Numbered from the stretch's first letter, positions 1-8,980 are shown. The stretch is 64,000 nt of DNA from Cesiribacteraceae bacterium YIM B00369 (GCA_017948555.1 JAFMYY010000009.1:48467-112466); one strand, 5' to 3'. Made by a program: numbers and translations. The notes: generated by a model from the letters alone, not told the origin.

Positions 1-944
1 TTCTGCTGAATGTTCGCCGCCATTTGTTCCATCGAAGAAGAAACCTCTTCGGCAGAGGCAGCCTGTTCTGTGGAGCCTTCACTCATTTGTTGCGAAGAGC
101 TGCTCATCTGCTCACTGGCTGCAGCAATATTATCAGCCGCTGAAGTAACAGAAGAAATTACCTCTTTGAGTTTCTCTACCATTCCTTTGAGGTAATCCAG
201 CATATCACCGATTTCATCTTGTGTGGTATTTTCTACCACTATTGTTAAATTCCCTTCCGACACTGCCTTTAAAGCTTCTTTTGCTTTTTCAATAGAAGAA
301 GTTATGCTGCTGATAATCCAGAAGGATATTGCAATAGCGACTATTATTGAAGTAGCTAGCAACATAAGCATGTTATTCTTTCCCTGCTCATATAGCTCTT
401 GTGCCTGTTTCTTTGACAGAGCTACTTCTGCTTCATTTTTCTTTACTATTTTACCTATAAAACCGGCAGCATCCATAACTGCGTCTCTTGCCTTAGTTCT
501 TGAAATTTCATTGGCAACTACTTTTGCTGAATCAGTATTGATGGTAACTGCAAGGCTTTTTATTGTTTTGTAATTTTTAAGGTATTCATTCCATTTTGTC
601 TCAAATTCATCCAGAGCTTCATTACCCTTTTCATCTGAAATGGAGCGCAATTCCTCCAGTTGGCTATCTATAACAACTCCGCGTCTTTCAAATATACCCA
701 CAAGATCCTCCAGTCTTTCCCTGTCCGAAGTTAACATCAAATCTTTCTCGCGCTTTGTCATAAACTGCACACCTTCAGCAATATAGCTGGCAAGATTCAT
801 TCGCTTCACATTCACGTCTACAATTTCGGCCAACCTGTTATTCAGGTTTTCTGTATTGCTGGTCCCTAAGTAAAACATAAGGCCGGCAATGGCCACCAGT
901 GTGCTAAATGCTACAATAAGGCGGGTTCTTATAGTTAGTTTCAT
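1..944 (-). CDS. Methyl-accepting chemotaxis protein, C-terminal part cut by the window edge
   Basis: Transmembrane receptor of a chemosensory array that would pass ligand state to CheA through CheW. It reads from the ATG at 942-944 to the left edge, about 314 codons, so the signalling tip and C-terminus lie outside. I see a membrane segment at about residues 8-26, an extracytoplasmic helical region of the four-helix-bundle MCP type, a second membrane segment near 188-208, HAMP, then the start of the methylation helix, rich in Ser, Gln, Glu and Ala ([19 protein letters not shown]). From about residue 252 it is nearly identical to the MCP at 1359-3038, while the extracytoplasmic half has diverged, so the two probably sense different cues. 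Between them lies a decayed cheA/cheW remnant, which makes this the receptor of a duplicated block. Confidence 0.93.
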   Translation of the reverse strand, partial: MKLTIRTRLIVAFSTLVAIAGLMFYLGTSNTENLNNRLAEIVDVNVKRMNLASYIAEGVQFMTKREKDLMLTSDRERLEDLVGIFERRGVVIDSQLEELRSISDEKGNEALDEFETKWNEYLKNYKTIKSLAVTINTDSAKVVANEISRTKARDAVMDAAGFIGKIVKKNEAEVALSKKQAQELYEQGKNNMLMLLATSIIVAIAISFWIISSITSSIEKAKEALKAVSEGNLTIVVENTTQDEIGDMLDYLKGMVEKLKEVISSVTSAADNIAAASEQMSSSSQQMSEGSTEQAASAEEVSSSMEQMAANIQQ

Positions 945-962
945 TTTATTATTTATTTAATA

Positions 963-1280
963 TATAATCTCCTTCAGATTCCGGGTTGGAGCGTTGCAGG
1001 ATAATCTCATCGCAAGAAAATAACTTATCTGCCTCCGGGGCCATTACAAAGTCATCAGTTCTTTTAAATTGAATTTTATTGGGGGCTCCACCGGCATTAC
1101 AGTACCGCTCAGGTTGATTACGCCACTGATAAAAGAGGGGAATTATGGCACTTTTCCGGCCCCAATTCCAGCACTGCTGTGCCGTTACCTTTTATGCCTG
1201 CGCCGGATATTCTCCAGCTATTTCTTCCACTACAAGGGCCGTTTTTTAACCGGCTGCACTGCTTTGTTTGGGATAGCTTT
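963..1280 (-). pseudogene. Decayed cheA 3' end and cheW remnant
   Basis: There is no intact gene here, but the minus strand aligns in pieces with the neighbouring cheA and cheW. About 1189-1280 matches the CheA C-terminal CheW-like domain: it reads ALVVEEIAGEY where intact CheA has ALVVEEIVGEY, interrupted by stops. About 1084-1156 reads FISGVINLSGTVMPV against [15 protein letters not shown] in CheW, with a stop just upstream where CheW has Lys. About 963-1050, in another frame, reads TDDFVMAPEADKLFSCDEII against [20 protein letters not shown]. The middle of cheW and the cheA-cheW junction are deleted. The order cheA tail, cheW, mcp is the same as in the intact operon, so this is one arm of a tandem duplication that has decayed. 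Confidence 0.85.
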
Positions 1281-1299
1281 TACTTATGCAAATACTATG

Positions 1300-1340
1300 A
1301 GGATTATGGCCTGCTATGATGTATAGCAGGCCATAATCCT
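1300..1340 (-). terminator. Perfect 18-bp inverted repeat downstream of the MCP gene
   Basis: Arms at 1300-1317 and 1323-1340 are exact reverse complements around a 5-nt loop. It lies 19 bp past the stop of the MCP gene at 1359. No clear U-run follows on the minus strand, so termination is inferred from stem strength. It could also be a processing or stability hairpin between the two receptor cistrons. Confidence 0.6.
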
Positions 1341-1358
1341 GATAATCAGCACTTCCAA

Positions 1359-3038
1359 TTAATACTTTTCAAAATCAGCATCCAGGTTATCATGCCCATT
1401 CAAATCAAGCTGTAAACCTGTTTTGGAAGGCTCTATTTTCCTTTTTCCAATAAATGTGTTGCCCCCCAACTGCACTACAGGTACTGGCTGTTTTTTCCTT
1501 ATTTTATGGTTTGTGCTGTTAAAATTCCTGCTGTTATTTCCGACATTAAAGTAGCTGATGGTATCTTTCAGCTGCTCTGCCTGCGAGGAAAGTTCTTCTG
1601 AACTGGAGGCCATTTCTTCGGCTCCTGCTGCATTCTGTTGAATTACCTGGTTAAGCTGTTGAATGGCATTATTAACCTGCTCAGCACCTGCATTCTGCTC
1701 CATGCTGGCTGCACTTATCTCCTGTACCAGACGTGATGTCTTCTGGATATTCGGAACAATTTGTTCCAGCAGTTTGCCTGATTTATCGGCAATAGCCACA
1801 CTGGAAGAGGATAGCTCATTGATTTCATTCGCTGCAACCTGGCTTCTTTCTGCTAACCTGCGCACTTCCGCTGCCACTACTGCAAAACCTTTGCCATGCT
1901 CTCCTGCTCTGGCTGCTTCCACAGCGGCATTCAGGGCCAGAAGATTAGTCTGTCTGGCTATCTCTCCGATAATACTGATCTTTTCCGCGATCTTCTTCAT
2001 GGAATCCACCGTCTGGTTTACAGCCTTACTTCCCTCCTGCACATCATCTGCGGCTTGTAGTGCAATTTTTTCAGTTTGCTGTGCATTATCAGTATTCTGC
2101 TGAATATTCGCTGCCATTTCTTCCATAGAAGATGAAACCTCTTCGGCAGAAGCTGCCTGTTCAGTTGAGCCTTCGCTCATTTGCTGGGATGAGCCACTCA
2201 TTTGCTCACTGGCAGAGGCAATATTATCGGCAGCTGAAGTAACAGAGGAAATTACCTCCTTCAGCTTTTCCACCATCCCTCTGAGGTTTAAAAGTAATAT
2301 TCCTATTTCGTCTTTATTCTTTATTTCTATATCTACTGTTAAATCTCCTGCGGCTACAGATTTTAGTACTTTGTTAGCCTGGTTTAGAGAATTCACAATG
2401 CTGCCAATAATCCAGAAGGCCATTGCTCCGGCAACTGCTATAGCAATTATCAATGAAGTAAGCATAAAAGTCTTTCCTTCTTCAAAAAGTAGGGTGCTTA
2501 CAATATTTATTTCTTTCAGACCAGCCTCAGTTTTTTTATTCAGTTTTGTTATTACACTTGCTGTTTCAGCTGCAGCTTCACGGGCTTCGGTTGATGAAAT
2601 CCCGTATGCTAATGAACTTGATGAATCAGTCATCACATTGACAGTCAAGTGCCTTATTTTCTTGAACGCCTTTCGATAGTCGCTCCATTTTGCATCAAAA
2701 TCATCCCAGGCTTCCAGCCCTTTTTCATCCTCAAGGCTCCTGATTTTTTCCAGACGACCATCCATTTCCTGCTGCCGCTGATCAATTTCAGCGGAAAGTT
2801 CCTGAAGTCTAGATTTATCCCTTGAAAGTATTAAATCTTTTTCTCTTTTCGTGATATACTGAATATCTTCAGCCACTTTCCCAGTTAGCATAGCCCGCGC
2901 AACATTGACACTTATAATCTCATCAATTTGACTGTTCAACGCCTCTGCATTCTTACTGCCAATATTATAAATAAAGCCCATAATGCCTATCAGTACTACA
3001 AAAGCAATAATAAGGCGGGTTCTTATTGTAAGATTCAT
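1359..3038 (-). CDS. Methyl-accepting chemotaxis protein
   Basis: Complete 559-residue chemoreceptor. A first membrane helix (about 8-26), an extracytoplasmic four-helix-bundle region to about 190, and a second membrane helix (about 192-214) are followed by HAMP and a long cytoplasmic coiled coil. The conserved hairpin tip that binds CheW/CheA is at about 355-385, with [21 protein letters not shown] flexible tail follows and the protein ends DFEKY. That fits the x-[HFYW]-x-x-[HFYW] pentapeptide used by receptors to tether CheR/CheB, although neither enzyme is visible here. The gene starts 4 bp after the cheW stop, so it is co-transcribed with cheW. It is a paralogue of the receptor at 1-944. 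Confidence 0.95.
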   Translation of the reverse strand: MNLTIRTRLIIAFVVLIGIMGFIYNIGSKNAEALNSQIDEIISVNVARAMLTGKVAEDIQYITKREKDLILSRDKSRLQELSAEIDQRQQEMDGRLEKIRSLEDEKGLEAWDDFDAKWSDYRKAFKKIRHLTVNVMTDSSSSLAYGISSTEAREAAAETASVITKLNKKTEAGLKEINIVSTLLFEEGKTFMLTSLIIAIAVAGAMAFWIIGSIVNSLNQANKVLKSVAAGDLTVDIEIKNKDEIGILLLNLRGMVEKLKEVISSVTSAADNIASASEQMSGSSQQMSEGSTEQAASAEEVSSSMEEMAANIQQNTDNAQQTEKIALQAADDVQEGSKAVNQTVDSMKKIAEKISIIGEIARQTNLLALNAAVEAARAGEHGKGFAVVAAEVRRLAERSQVAANEINELSSSSVAIADKSGKLLEQIVPNIQKTSRLVQEISAASMEQNAGAEQVNNAIQQLNQVIQQNAAGAEEMASSSEELSSQAEQLKDTISYFNVGNNSRNFNSTNHKIRKKQPVPVVQLGGNTFIGKRKIEPSKTGLQLDLNGHDNLDADFEKY

Positions 3039-3042
3039 TATC

Positions 3043-3543
3043 TTAATACTTAATTTTTTCTTCCGTATTTGTTTGGATGTGGATTATCTCATCGTTAGAA
3101 AATATCTTATCCACCTCCAGTACCATAACAAAATCCTCATTTTTCTTTGCCATGCCCCTGATGAATTCTGTCTTGAATTTTCCACCTATGCTCGGGGGCG
3201 GCATAAGGTTATCTTCGTCCATTTCAAAAACTTCCTGTACGGCGTCCACCAAAGCTCCTACCATCATAGCTTCCCCATCAAAATTGATGTTAAAAACTAT
3301 AATGCAGGTATTTACTGTATCTGATATTTCTTTCATACCAAACTTCAGGCGGGTGTCCACCACCGGTAATACTGTACCTCTGAGATTAATTACGCCCCGC
3401 ATAAAAGCAGGCGATTTCGGCACTTTTGTAATATGTGGCACCTCCAGGATTTCTATCACTTTACTTACCTTTACAGCAAAGCTTTCATGGCCAAGCCGGA
3501 AGGATAAATAAGAATCTGTTTTTTGTTCTTCTTCAGTTCTCAT
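3043..3543 (-). CDS. cheW: Chemotaxis coupling protein CheW
   Basis: Scaffold protein of 166 residues that links receptors to the CheA kinase in the signalling array. The whole protein is one CheW beta-barrel domain, with the family core ([12 protein letters not shown] near the N-terminus, [17 protein letters not shown] near residue 50, then a basic-acidic segment). Length is typical. Its ATG overlaps the cheA stop in an ATGA arrangement, showing translational coupling, and the MCP gene follows 4 bp downstream. A broken second copy lies at 963-1156. Confidence 0.95.
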   Translation of the reverse strand: MRTEEEQKTDSYLSFRLGHESFAVKVSKVIEILEVPHITKVPKSPAFMRGVINLRGTVLPVVDTRLKFGMKEISDTVNTCIIVFNINFDGEAMMVGALVDAVQEVFEMDEDNLMPPPSIGGKFKTEFIRGMAKKNEDFVMVLEVDKIFSNDEIIHIQTNTEEKIKY

Positions 3544-5570
3544 ACCTCTGTTGTATCTTTAGATAAATCTTCAATTAACTTTTGCGGATCAATAACCAGT
3601 ACTACCGTTCCGTCGCCCTTTAAACTGGCCCCGGATATAAAATCAATATCTTTATAAAACTGCCCGAGTGGCTTCAGCACCGCCTGGTACTCCCCTACTA
3701 TTTCCTCCACTACCAGGGCCACTTTTTTGCCGGCAGCACTTATCTGGATGGCAAACCCATGGCCGGCAAGCCCTTTTTCCGAAAAAGCCAAAGAAAGGTC
3801 GAAACAGGGAACCGGCTCCCCGTTAAGAATCAGTTGGTTATTAAATGCTTCTTCAAGATCCCTGCTGTTGACAGCATAGCTTTTTTCCACGAAGGAAAGG
3901 GGAAGCACAAAATCAGTATCATCCACCCGTACCAGCAAACCATCCATTATGGAAATAGTAAGCGGAATGGATATCCGGATAGTAGTTCCTTTATTTAATT
4001 CTGATTCTATATTTACTTCTCCCCTGAGTTCCTTTATTTTTTTCCGTACCACATCCATGCCTACTCCGCGTCCCGATACTTCAGTTATGGCTTTTGCTGT
4101 GGAAAATCCCGGATGGAAGAGAAGCTCGTAAATTTCCTTTTCGCTCAGCACCTGGTCCTTCTCTATCAGCCCTTTGTGCAAAGCTTTTTCCTTTACTCTG
4201 GCAGGATCGATTCCTGCTCCGTCATCCTGCACTTCAAGAATTACACTGGCCCCGGAGTTGTAAGCCTTCAGGAGTATTTTTCCTTCAGGATTTTTTCCTT
4301 TCCGTTTCCGTTCCTCTTCACCCTCAATACCATGATCAATGCAGTTCCGGAATATATGTACCAGGCAGTCGCTTAAATGGTCGATTACGTTTTTATCAAG
4401 CTCTGTTTCGGTACCTTCCGCCTCAAAAACAATCTTTTTATTCAGCTCCTTCGAAAGGTCCCTCACTAATCTTTTATAGCGGGTAAGGGTATTTTCAATA
4501 GGGATAAGGCAGATACCAAATGTTTTATCTCTGAGCCGGCGGGTAATCTTCTCCATTTCCTCCGACACAGCGTTGAGCTCAGGAACAATATTCTGGTTTG
4601 CCAGAAGTGAAAGCCTTGCCTGAGTGGCTACAAGTTCGCTTATGAGATTCATCAGGTCATCAAGCTTTTCGGAAGCCACTCTTATGCTGGAACCGGCTGA
4701 ATCTTTTACAGCTTCATTATTCTCTGAACCTGAAGCCGGGGAATTCTTCCGTACTGCCAGCTTTAATCCAATTTCTTCAATAATTTCCAGAAGTTCCCTT
4801 TTCCCGTTCTCCTCCTCAAACCGACGGGCCAGTTCCTTCAATTCCGTCTCCTCCAGATCATTAAAAAGATCTCTGCCTGCGAGCTTTATAATTTTCAGTT
4901 CGCATAAATCTTCTACAAAAAGAAAGGCATCCTTAACGGCCGGTTCACTTTCAGCAGTAGCCAGAAGAATACCCCAGGTCAGGTAAGATTGCCCCGGGTC
5001 CATCTCTTCCAGTGGGGGAAGATTTCTATGGTTAATAAAAGTTTTTGAACGCCCCAGTCGTGCAACATCATCCAATACATAAAGCGGATTGGAGCCGTTC
5101 TTCAGGATATCGCGGAAGGGTTCAAACCAAATGAAAAAGGTTGTTTCACCCCCGCCCCCTGCAATTGCAGAAGTGCCTTCTCCGGGAAGAATAGTGTCGT
5201 CATACAACTCAATAGCCTGCTTTAATAAAATTACGTGCCGTTCAGCTGCCTCACGGTTTTCCAGCTCCGGGTCCTGAAGCAGGTACCGGATATGGTCCAG
5301 GGAGGAGAAAGTAAGCCCGATCAGCTCATCGCCTGCATTTACTTTACCTTCCCTTATACTCTCGAAGCAATTTTCCAGCAAGTGGGTAAGTTCACCAATT
5401 TTCTGGTATCCAAACATGCTGCTACTCCCTTTAAGGGTATGCATTACCCGGAAAATTGTTTCTGCAGTACTTTTGCTGCCGGTATCTCCCTCCAGTAAAA
5501 GTAAAGCCTCCTCGAGTTCCTGCAGCAAATCCTTAGCCTCTTCCAGGTACTTTTGCCTGAGATGATCCAT
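3540..5570 (-). CDS. cheA: Chemotaxis histidine kinase CheA
   Basis: Cytoplasmic kinase (676 residues) that autophosphorylates under receptor control and donates phosphate to CheY. Domains in order: HPt with phospho-acceptor His44 in MHTLKGSSSMFG; a response-regulator-binding-type region at about 145-235; dimerisation helices at about 295-350; an ATPase domain with N-box HIFRNCIDHGIEG, DDGAGID and a GRGVGMDVV motif; and a C-terminal CheW-like domain at about 540-665. All catalytic motifs look intact. The start codon overlaps the stop of the upstream cheY (TGATG) and the stop overlaps cheW, so the three genes are translationally coupled. No CheB is fused or adjacent. Confidence 0.96.
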   Translation of the reverse strand: MDHLRQKYLEEAKDLLQELEEALLLLEGDTGSKSTAETIFRVMHTLKGSSSMFGYQKIGELTHLLENCFESIREGKVNAGDELIGLTFSSLDHIRYLLQDPELENREAAERHVILLKQAIELYDDTILPGEGTSAIAGGGGETTFFIWFEPFRDILKNGSNPLYVLDDVARLGRSKTFINHRNLPPLEEMDPGQSYLTWGILLATAESEPAVKDAFLFVEDLCELKIIKLAGRDLFNDLEETELKELARRFEEENGKRELLEIIEEIGLKLAVRKNSPASGSENNEAVKDSAGSSIRVASEKLDDLMNLISELVATQARLSLLANQNIVPELNAVSEEMEKITRRLRDKTFGICLIPIENTLTRYKRLVRDLSKELNKKIVFEAEGTETELDKNVIDHLSDCLVHIFRNCIDHGIEGEEERKRKGKNPEGKILLKAYNSGASVILEVQDDGAGIDPARVKEKALHKGLIEKDQVLSEKEIYELLFHPGFSTAKAITEVSGRGVGMDVVRKKIKELRGEVNIESELNKGTTIRISIPLTISIMDGLLVRVDDTDFVLPLSFVEKSYAVNSRDLEEAFNNQLILNGEPVPCFDLSLAFSEKGLAGHGFAIQISAAGKKVALVVEEIVGEYQAVLKPLGQFYKDIDFISGASLKGDGTVVLVIDPQKLIEDLSKDTTEV

Positions 5571-5935
5571 CAGCGTATTAGTTTTTGAACAACGGAAACA
5601 AGTTTTTCAGGCACAAAAGGCTTCACCACCCAGCCTGTGGCACCGGCATTTCTGGCTTCTTCTTTTTTAGTACCCTGGCTTTCGGTTGTCAGGAAAAGAA
5701 TTGGCAAAAATTTATATTCTTCTTTTGCTCTTATTTCCTTTATTAAATTTATACCATCCATGTTCGGCATGTGCAGGTCGGTAATTACCAGCTGGAAAGC
5801 TGAGGCCTTTAATTTCTCCAGGGCATCCACACCATCTATGGCTTTTTCCACACTGTAAGCAGCACTCTCAAGGGTAAAACCTACTGCTTCCCTGATGCTT
5901 TCAGAATCATCGACGATTAACACTCTTTTTTCCAT
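5570..5935 (-). CDS. cheY: CheY-like single-domain response regulator
   Basis: Receiver domain of 121 residues without an output domain, the expected diffusible product of CheA signalling. Key residues are visible: Asp9 and Asp10 (acid pocket), Asp53 (phosphorylation site in VITDLHMPNMDG), Thr83 and Lys105 (VVKPF). It sits directly upstream of cheA with overlapping stop and start codons, and 5 bp after the STAS gene. What it acts on (flagellar switch, gliding machinery or another output) cannot be read from this window because no flagellar or core gliding genes are present. Confidence 0.93.
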   Translation of the reverse strand: MEKRVLIVDDSESIREAVGFTLESAAYSVEKAIDGVDALEKLKASAFQLVITDLHMPNMDGINLIKEIRAKEEYKFLPILFLTTESQGTKKEEARNAGATGWVVKPFVPEKLVSVVQKLIR

Positions 5936-5940
5936 TTTAT

Positions 5941-6261
5941 TTATTGTTTTCCAGAAAGTAATTCATTAAAACCGGAAGCATTCAGAATATCTTCCATTTC
6001 TTTATTCAGCAGAAGGTCAAAATAAACAGGCCTGCGTTCATTCCTGAAGCGTAATTTTAAACTTAAAAGGAGCTGTAGAAAAGACACATCGAGCTGCTCC
6101 ACATTTTCCGTTTTAACATGTAAAGCTGTGTCTGAAGGTAATTCTTTCAATATGTTTTCTTTGATGGCCCCTATATTCTGCACATTCAAAAAACCTTCCA
6201 GCAAAAGCAGGTCTGCTCCGCTTGCTCCCAATCCCGGTTTCAATGTTACTCTGTGTTCCAT
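5941..6261 (-). CDS. STAS-domain protein in the chemosensory operon
   Basis: A 106-residue protein with the layout of a STAS domain: N-terminal strand, GFLNVQNIGAIKENI helix, then the segment VEQLDVSFLQLLLSL, where STAS anti-anti-sigma factors carry their D-S phospho-site. Here the corresponding stretch is DVSF, so a serine follows the aspartate by two positions. STAS domains act as switchable binding partners, commonly phosphorylated on that serine, but no serine kinase of the anti-sigma type is visible nearby. The gene lies between the CheZ-like gene and cheY with short gaps (10 and 5 bp), so it belongs to the operon. Its partner is unknown. Confidence 0.7.
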   Translation of the reverse strand: MEHRVTLKPGLGASGADLLLLEGFLNVQNIGAIKENILKELPSDTALHVKTENVEQLDVSFLQLLLSLKLRFRNERRPVYFDLLLNKEMEDILNASGFNELLSGKQ

Positions 6262-6271
6262 TTACTGATTT

Positions 6272-6889
6272 TTAAAATAATTCTACCTGTCCTTCGTAAG
6301 CATCATCGTCATTCTCCTCTGCATTTTCCTCCTCAAAAAGAACAGAAAAAACCTCCCGCTCACTTTTCATGCTAAATGATTTCAGAAGTTTTTGCAATCT
6401 TTCACTGTTGCCCTCCCCGCCACTTTCATTATTTTCCCCGGCTTCCAGGTACAGATTTTCAAGACTTTTAATAATGCGCTGGATTTCCCCATCAAATAAG
6501 CTCCTTCGGATAATTCCCGGACTAGCCTCCCCTGAAGAAAAAATCAGTTGCTGTGTAAGTGCTGTTACTCTCTGGTATTCCATTTGGGTATAGCGGAGCA
6601 GTCCTACCGATAATTCTATCAGTTGCGGATCTGAAGTAAAACAGGCCTCAGCTGATTTATCATCTTCAGACTCAGCGGCCAGCTCTTCCATTAACTCCCT
6701 TACATGCTCTATTTTCTGGCGGATGATGTCGTGATACTGAAGTTGTTCCACTAACCTGAACTGAATATTTTTTCCCTCCGGTCCGTTCTCCATCCTGTGC
6801 AGCTCTTCTGAAAGTCCCCTGAAGTCTTCGGCCAGAAGCCCCTCCAGATTGCTCAGCTGTTTTACAAAATCTTCTATTGAATACCCCAT
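6272..6889 (-). CDS. Helical protein of the chemosensory operon, possible CheZ-like CheY-P phosphatase
   Basis: No family is certain. The 205-residue sequence is strongly helical and acidic, without a signal peptide or membrane segment. Residues 49-63 (EQLQYHDIIRQKIEHV region) contain Asp54-x3-Gln58, the spacing of the catalytic Asp and Gln of CheZ (D-x3-Q), inside a similar LQ-aromatic-x-D context. This suggests a protein that inserts a Gln into the active site of phospho-CheY to speed dephosphorylation. The gene is 10 bp upstream of the STAS gene and two genes from cheY, which supports the idea. The C-terminal third is very acidic and ends EGQVELF; CheZ also uses a C-terminal tail to bind CheY. 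Assignment as a phosphatase is inference. Confidence 0.55.
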   Translation of the reverse strand: MGYSIEDFVKQLSNLEGLLAEDFRGLSEELHRMENGPEGKNIQFRLVEQLQYHDIIRQKIEHVRELMEELAAESEDDKSAEACFTSDPQLIELSVGLLRYTQMEYQRVTALTQQLIFSSGEASPGIIRRSLFDGEIQRIIKSLENLYLEAGENNESGGEGNSERLQKLLKSFSMKSEREVFSVLFEEENAEENDDDAYEGQVELF

Positions 6890-6899
6890 TCTTTTTTAT

Positions 6900-8798
6900 T
6901 TAAAAAAGCTCTACTGCAACTTTTTGGGCAAAAGCAGTAAAGGTGTAGGTTCCTTCCACTTTTACACGGGTTAAGGTGAGCAAAACTTCCATTTCCTGTC
7001 CTGACCTTCCAATTACCGGCACCTCTGTACGGGCATCTAAAATTTTCCTGCCACCATTCTTTGCATAGTAAACCAGGAGTTCCCCATCAACAATCAATAT
7101 CTCCACCGGAATAAAATCCCGGATATGTTTCCCCATTGCATCCTGTCTGGACACCTCCCATATCTCTTCTGCTGCCTTATTGAAGTATCCAATTTTCCCT
7201 TCCACATCAAAAGAAATCACACCATCCACACAGCCTTCCAGAATGGCTCCGTTTTTGGTTTTTTCCCCTTCAATTTCCTGTATCTGACGCTTCATCTCCA
7301 GAGTTGCCTCCCGGAGTTTGATTTCCAGGCCTTCCTGAAGTTTTTCCAGTTCCACTTCTTTTCTGCGCATAGCCTCCTGAGTGGCCAGGAGTTCTTCAGT
7401 ATTCTGCCGCAGTTCTTCCTCCTGCGCTATAAGCTGCACATTTGCCTCTTCTGCTTTCCTGAGCAGGTCTTTTGTTTTATTACTGCCATTTGCCATGGCA
7501 ATGGAAGAGGCCAGCACTTCACTTAATTTTTGAAGAAAGAGGATTTGATACTCTTCAAAAACCTGAAAAGATGCCAGTTCCAGTACACCAAACAACTCAC
7601 CACCTGCGAGTAAAGGAAGTATAAGAATACAGCCAGGCTTTGCTTTACCCAGGCCTGATCCAATGCTGATAAAATCATCAGGCACTTCGGTAAGCATTAT
7701 CATTTCCTTGTCCAGGGCAACCTGCCCTAAAATACCTTCACCAGGCAGGAATGATTTATAAATATGCTTCTGCCGGCCCCAGGCATAAGAAGCCACCAGA
7801 TTCAGGCTAAGCTCACCTCCACTCTGCTCTGCAATAAAAAAAGCCCCCTGACTTGCCTTTACAAAAGGAACAAGCTGCGATAGCAAACGTGGACCTGAAA
7901 AATTAACATCTCCGTTATATTCCCTTACCAGCTCCGAGAATTGTGTAATTCCTTCGCTGGCCCAGCTCCTTTTCTCTTCATCCTTAAATGATGCCTGAAT
8001 CTTCTCTCTCATTCTCCCGATAGATTTTCCCAGGGCACCTGCAGATTCAAAATCTTCCGGTTTCTGACCGAAGTTTCCGTCCCCGATCTGGTCCGCCATT
8101 TGAGCCAGCTTGTTTAAATGTTCCTGATGAAGACACATATTACCGGAAATATGGCTGAACAGAAAGTTTCCGGTACCTGAGAGCACCTCCTGATCTTTTC
8201 CTTCCACCAGGGCTACTGATTGCCTGCCAAGGCCTTTCACAGGGAGCCATATGTAATTCCTGAACTGCCGGAAAAGAAAAACAAACAAAGAGATAAAGGC
8301 AGCCAGGCCAGCAAAAACAAATATCTGTACCTCTCTGATTTGCGTATCTCTTGACTTATTAATGCTCCTGATCAGCTCCCCGCTTTGGCCTAAAATATCT
8401 TCCAGTTCCTTTTCTTCAGCTTTCCATACATCCTTACCCGTGCCTGGTCCTGACAATTTTTTTTTAATATGTTCCTGTGCATTTTTCACCTCCAACAGGA
8501 AAGGCTTAGCAGGATTGTCTTTGATATTCCGGCCTGTGCCCTCCCCTGAAGCTTTCTCAAGAAAATATTCACTTAAATTCAGGTAAACTTTTAGTTGCTC
8601 ACTTTCTGAACGGGACAAACCTTCCTTTAGCTGTGCCAGCGAGAGTTCCAGATTCTGCAATACCTGAATTGTAAAATCTTTTCTCTGCAGTTCTGCCTGA
8701 TTATTCCATGCAAAAAAGCAAGCCAGGCTAATGAAGAGGCCAAAACCTGTTATGGGCAGAATGAAAAGTTTTATTAAATATTTTTTACCGCTTGCCAT
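6900..8798 (-). CDS. Membrane GAF/PAS sensor protein without a kinase domain
   Basis: First gene of the chemosensory operon, 632 residues. Membrane helices at about 10-30 and 158-178 frame an extracytoplasmic helical region. A HAMP-like stretch follows, then a GAF domain (about 285-445), a long coiled coil rich in Glu, Leu and Gln (about 440-515), and a C-terminal PAS domain (about 515-625, GVISFDVEGKIGYFNKAAEE). There is no histidine kinase, MCP signalling, cyclase or DNA-binding domain, so it cannot signal alone by a known output. The coiled-coil register may let it dock on the receptor array or on a separate kinase. It is separated from the CheZ-like gene by 10 bp. Confidence 0.8.
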   Translation of the reverse strand: MASGKKYLIKLFILPITGFGLFISLACFFAWNNQAELQRKDFTIQVLQNLELSLAQLKEGLSRSESEQLKVYLNLSEYFLEKASGEGTGRNIKDNPAKPFLLEVKNAQEHIKKKLSGPGTGKDVWKAEEKELEDILGQSGELIRSINKSRDTQIREVQIFVFAGLAAFISLFVFLFRQFRNYIWLPVKGLGRQSVALVEGKDQEVLSGTGNFLFSHISGNMCLHQEHLNKLAQMADQIGDGNFGQKPEDFESAGALGKSIGRMREKIQASFKDEEKRSWASEGITQFSELVREYNGDVNFSGPRLLSQLVPFVKASQGAFFIAEQSGGELSLNLVASYAWGRQKHIYKSFLPGEGILGQVALDKEMIMLTEVPDDFISIGSGLGKAKPGCILILPLLAGGELFGVLELASFQVFEEYQILFLQKLSEVLASSIAMANGSNKTKDLLRKAEEANVQLIAQEEELRQNTEELLATQEAMRRKEVELEKLQEGLEIKLREATLEMKRQIQEIEGEKTKNGAILEGCVDGVISFDVEGKIGYFNKAAEEIWEVSRQDAMGKHIRDFIPVEILIVDGELLVYYAKNGGRKILDARTEVPVIGRSGQEMEVLLTLTRVKVEGTYTFTAFAQKVAVELF

Positions 8799-8893
8799 AG
8801 GTCCTTTGTTTAATTCTTAGACCGCCGGAAAATTAGGATTAGAAAGTGATTTTCATGCAGGTATCTGTTCTCTTTATCAGGAAAATACTTTTT

Positions 8894-8916
8894 TACCCTT
8901 AAGCGGATTAAGGGTA
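8894..8916. promoter_or_regulatory. Perfect 9-bp dyad in the divergent intergenic region
   Basis: TACCCTTAA at 8894-8902 and its exact complement TTAAGGGTA at 8908-8916, separated by 5 bp. It sits between the divergent chemosensory operon (start 8798) and the kinase gene (start 9007). This is a plausible operator for both, but no regulator can be named. A related CCCTTA-N7-TAAGGG dyad is at 15214-15232. Confidence 0.45.
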
Positions 8917-8980
8917 TACCATTAAAAGAACAAATACTTTGAAAACATTACGCATTCTAAAATAAGCCGGGCTTTCTCTC

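Noticed and set aside
1069-1326. 85-codon plus-strand ORF between the two MCP genes
   Set aside because: It is antisense to the decayed cheA/cheW fragments; its length follows from those sequences and the protein has no signature.
961-1358. Insertion-sequence scar between the MCP genes
   Set aside because: No transposase, terminal repeat or target duplication; the sequence is explained by cheA/cheW homology. The nearby 18-bp hairpin is a gene-end structure.
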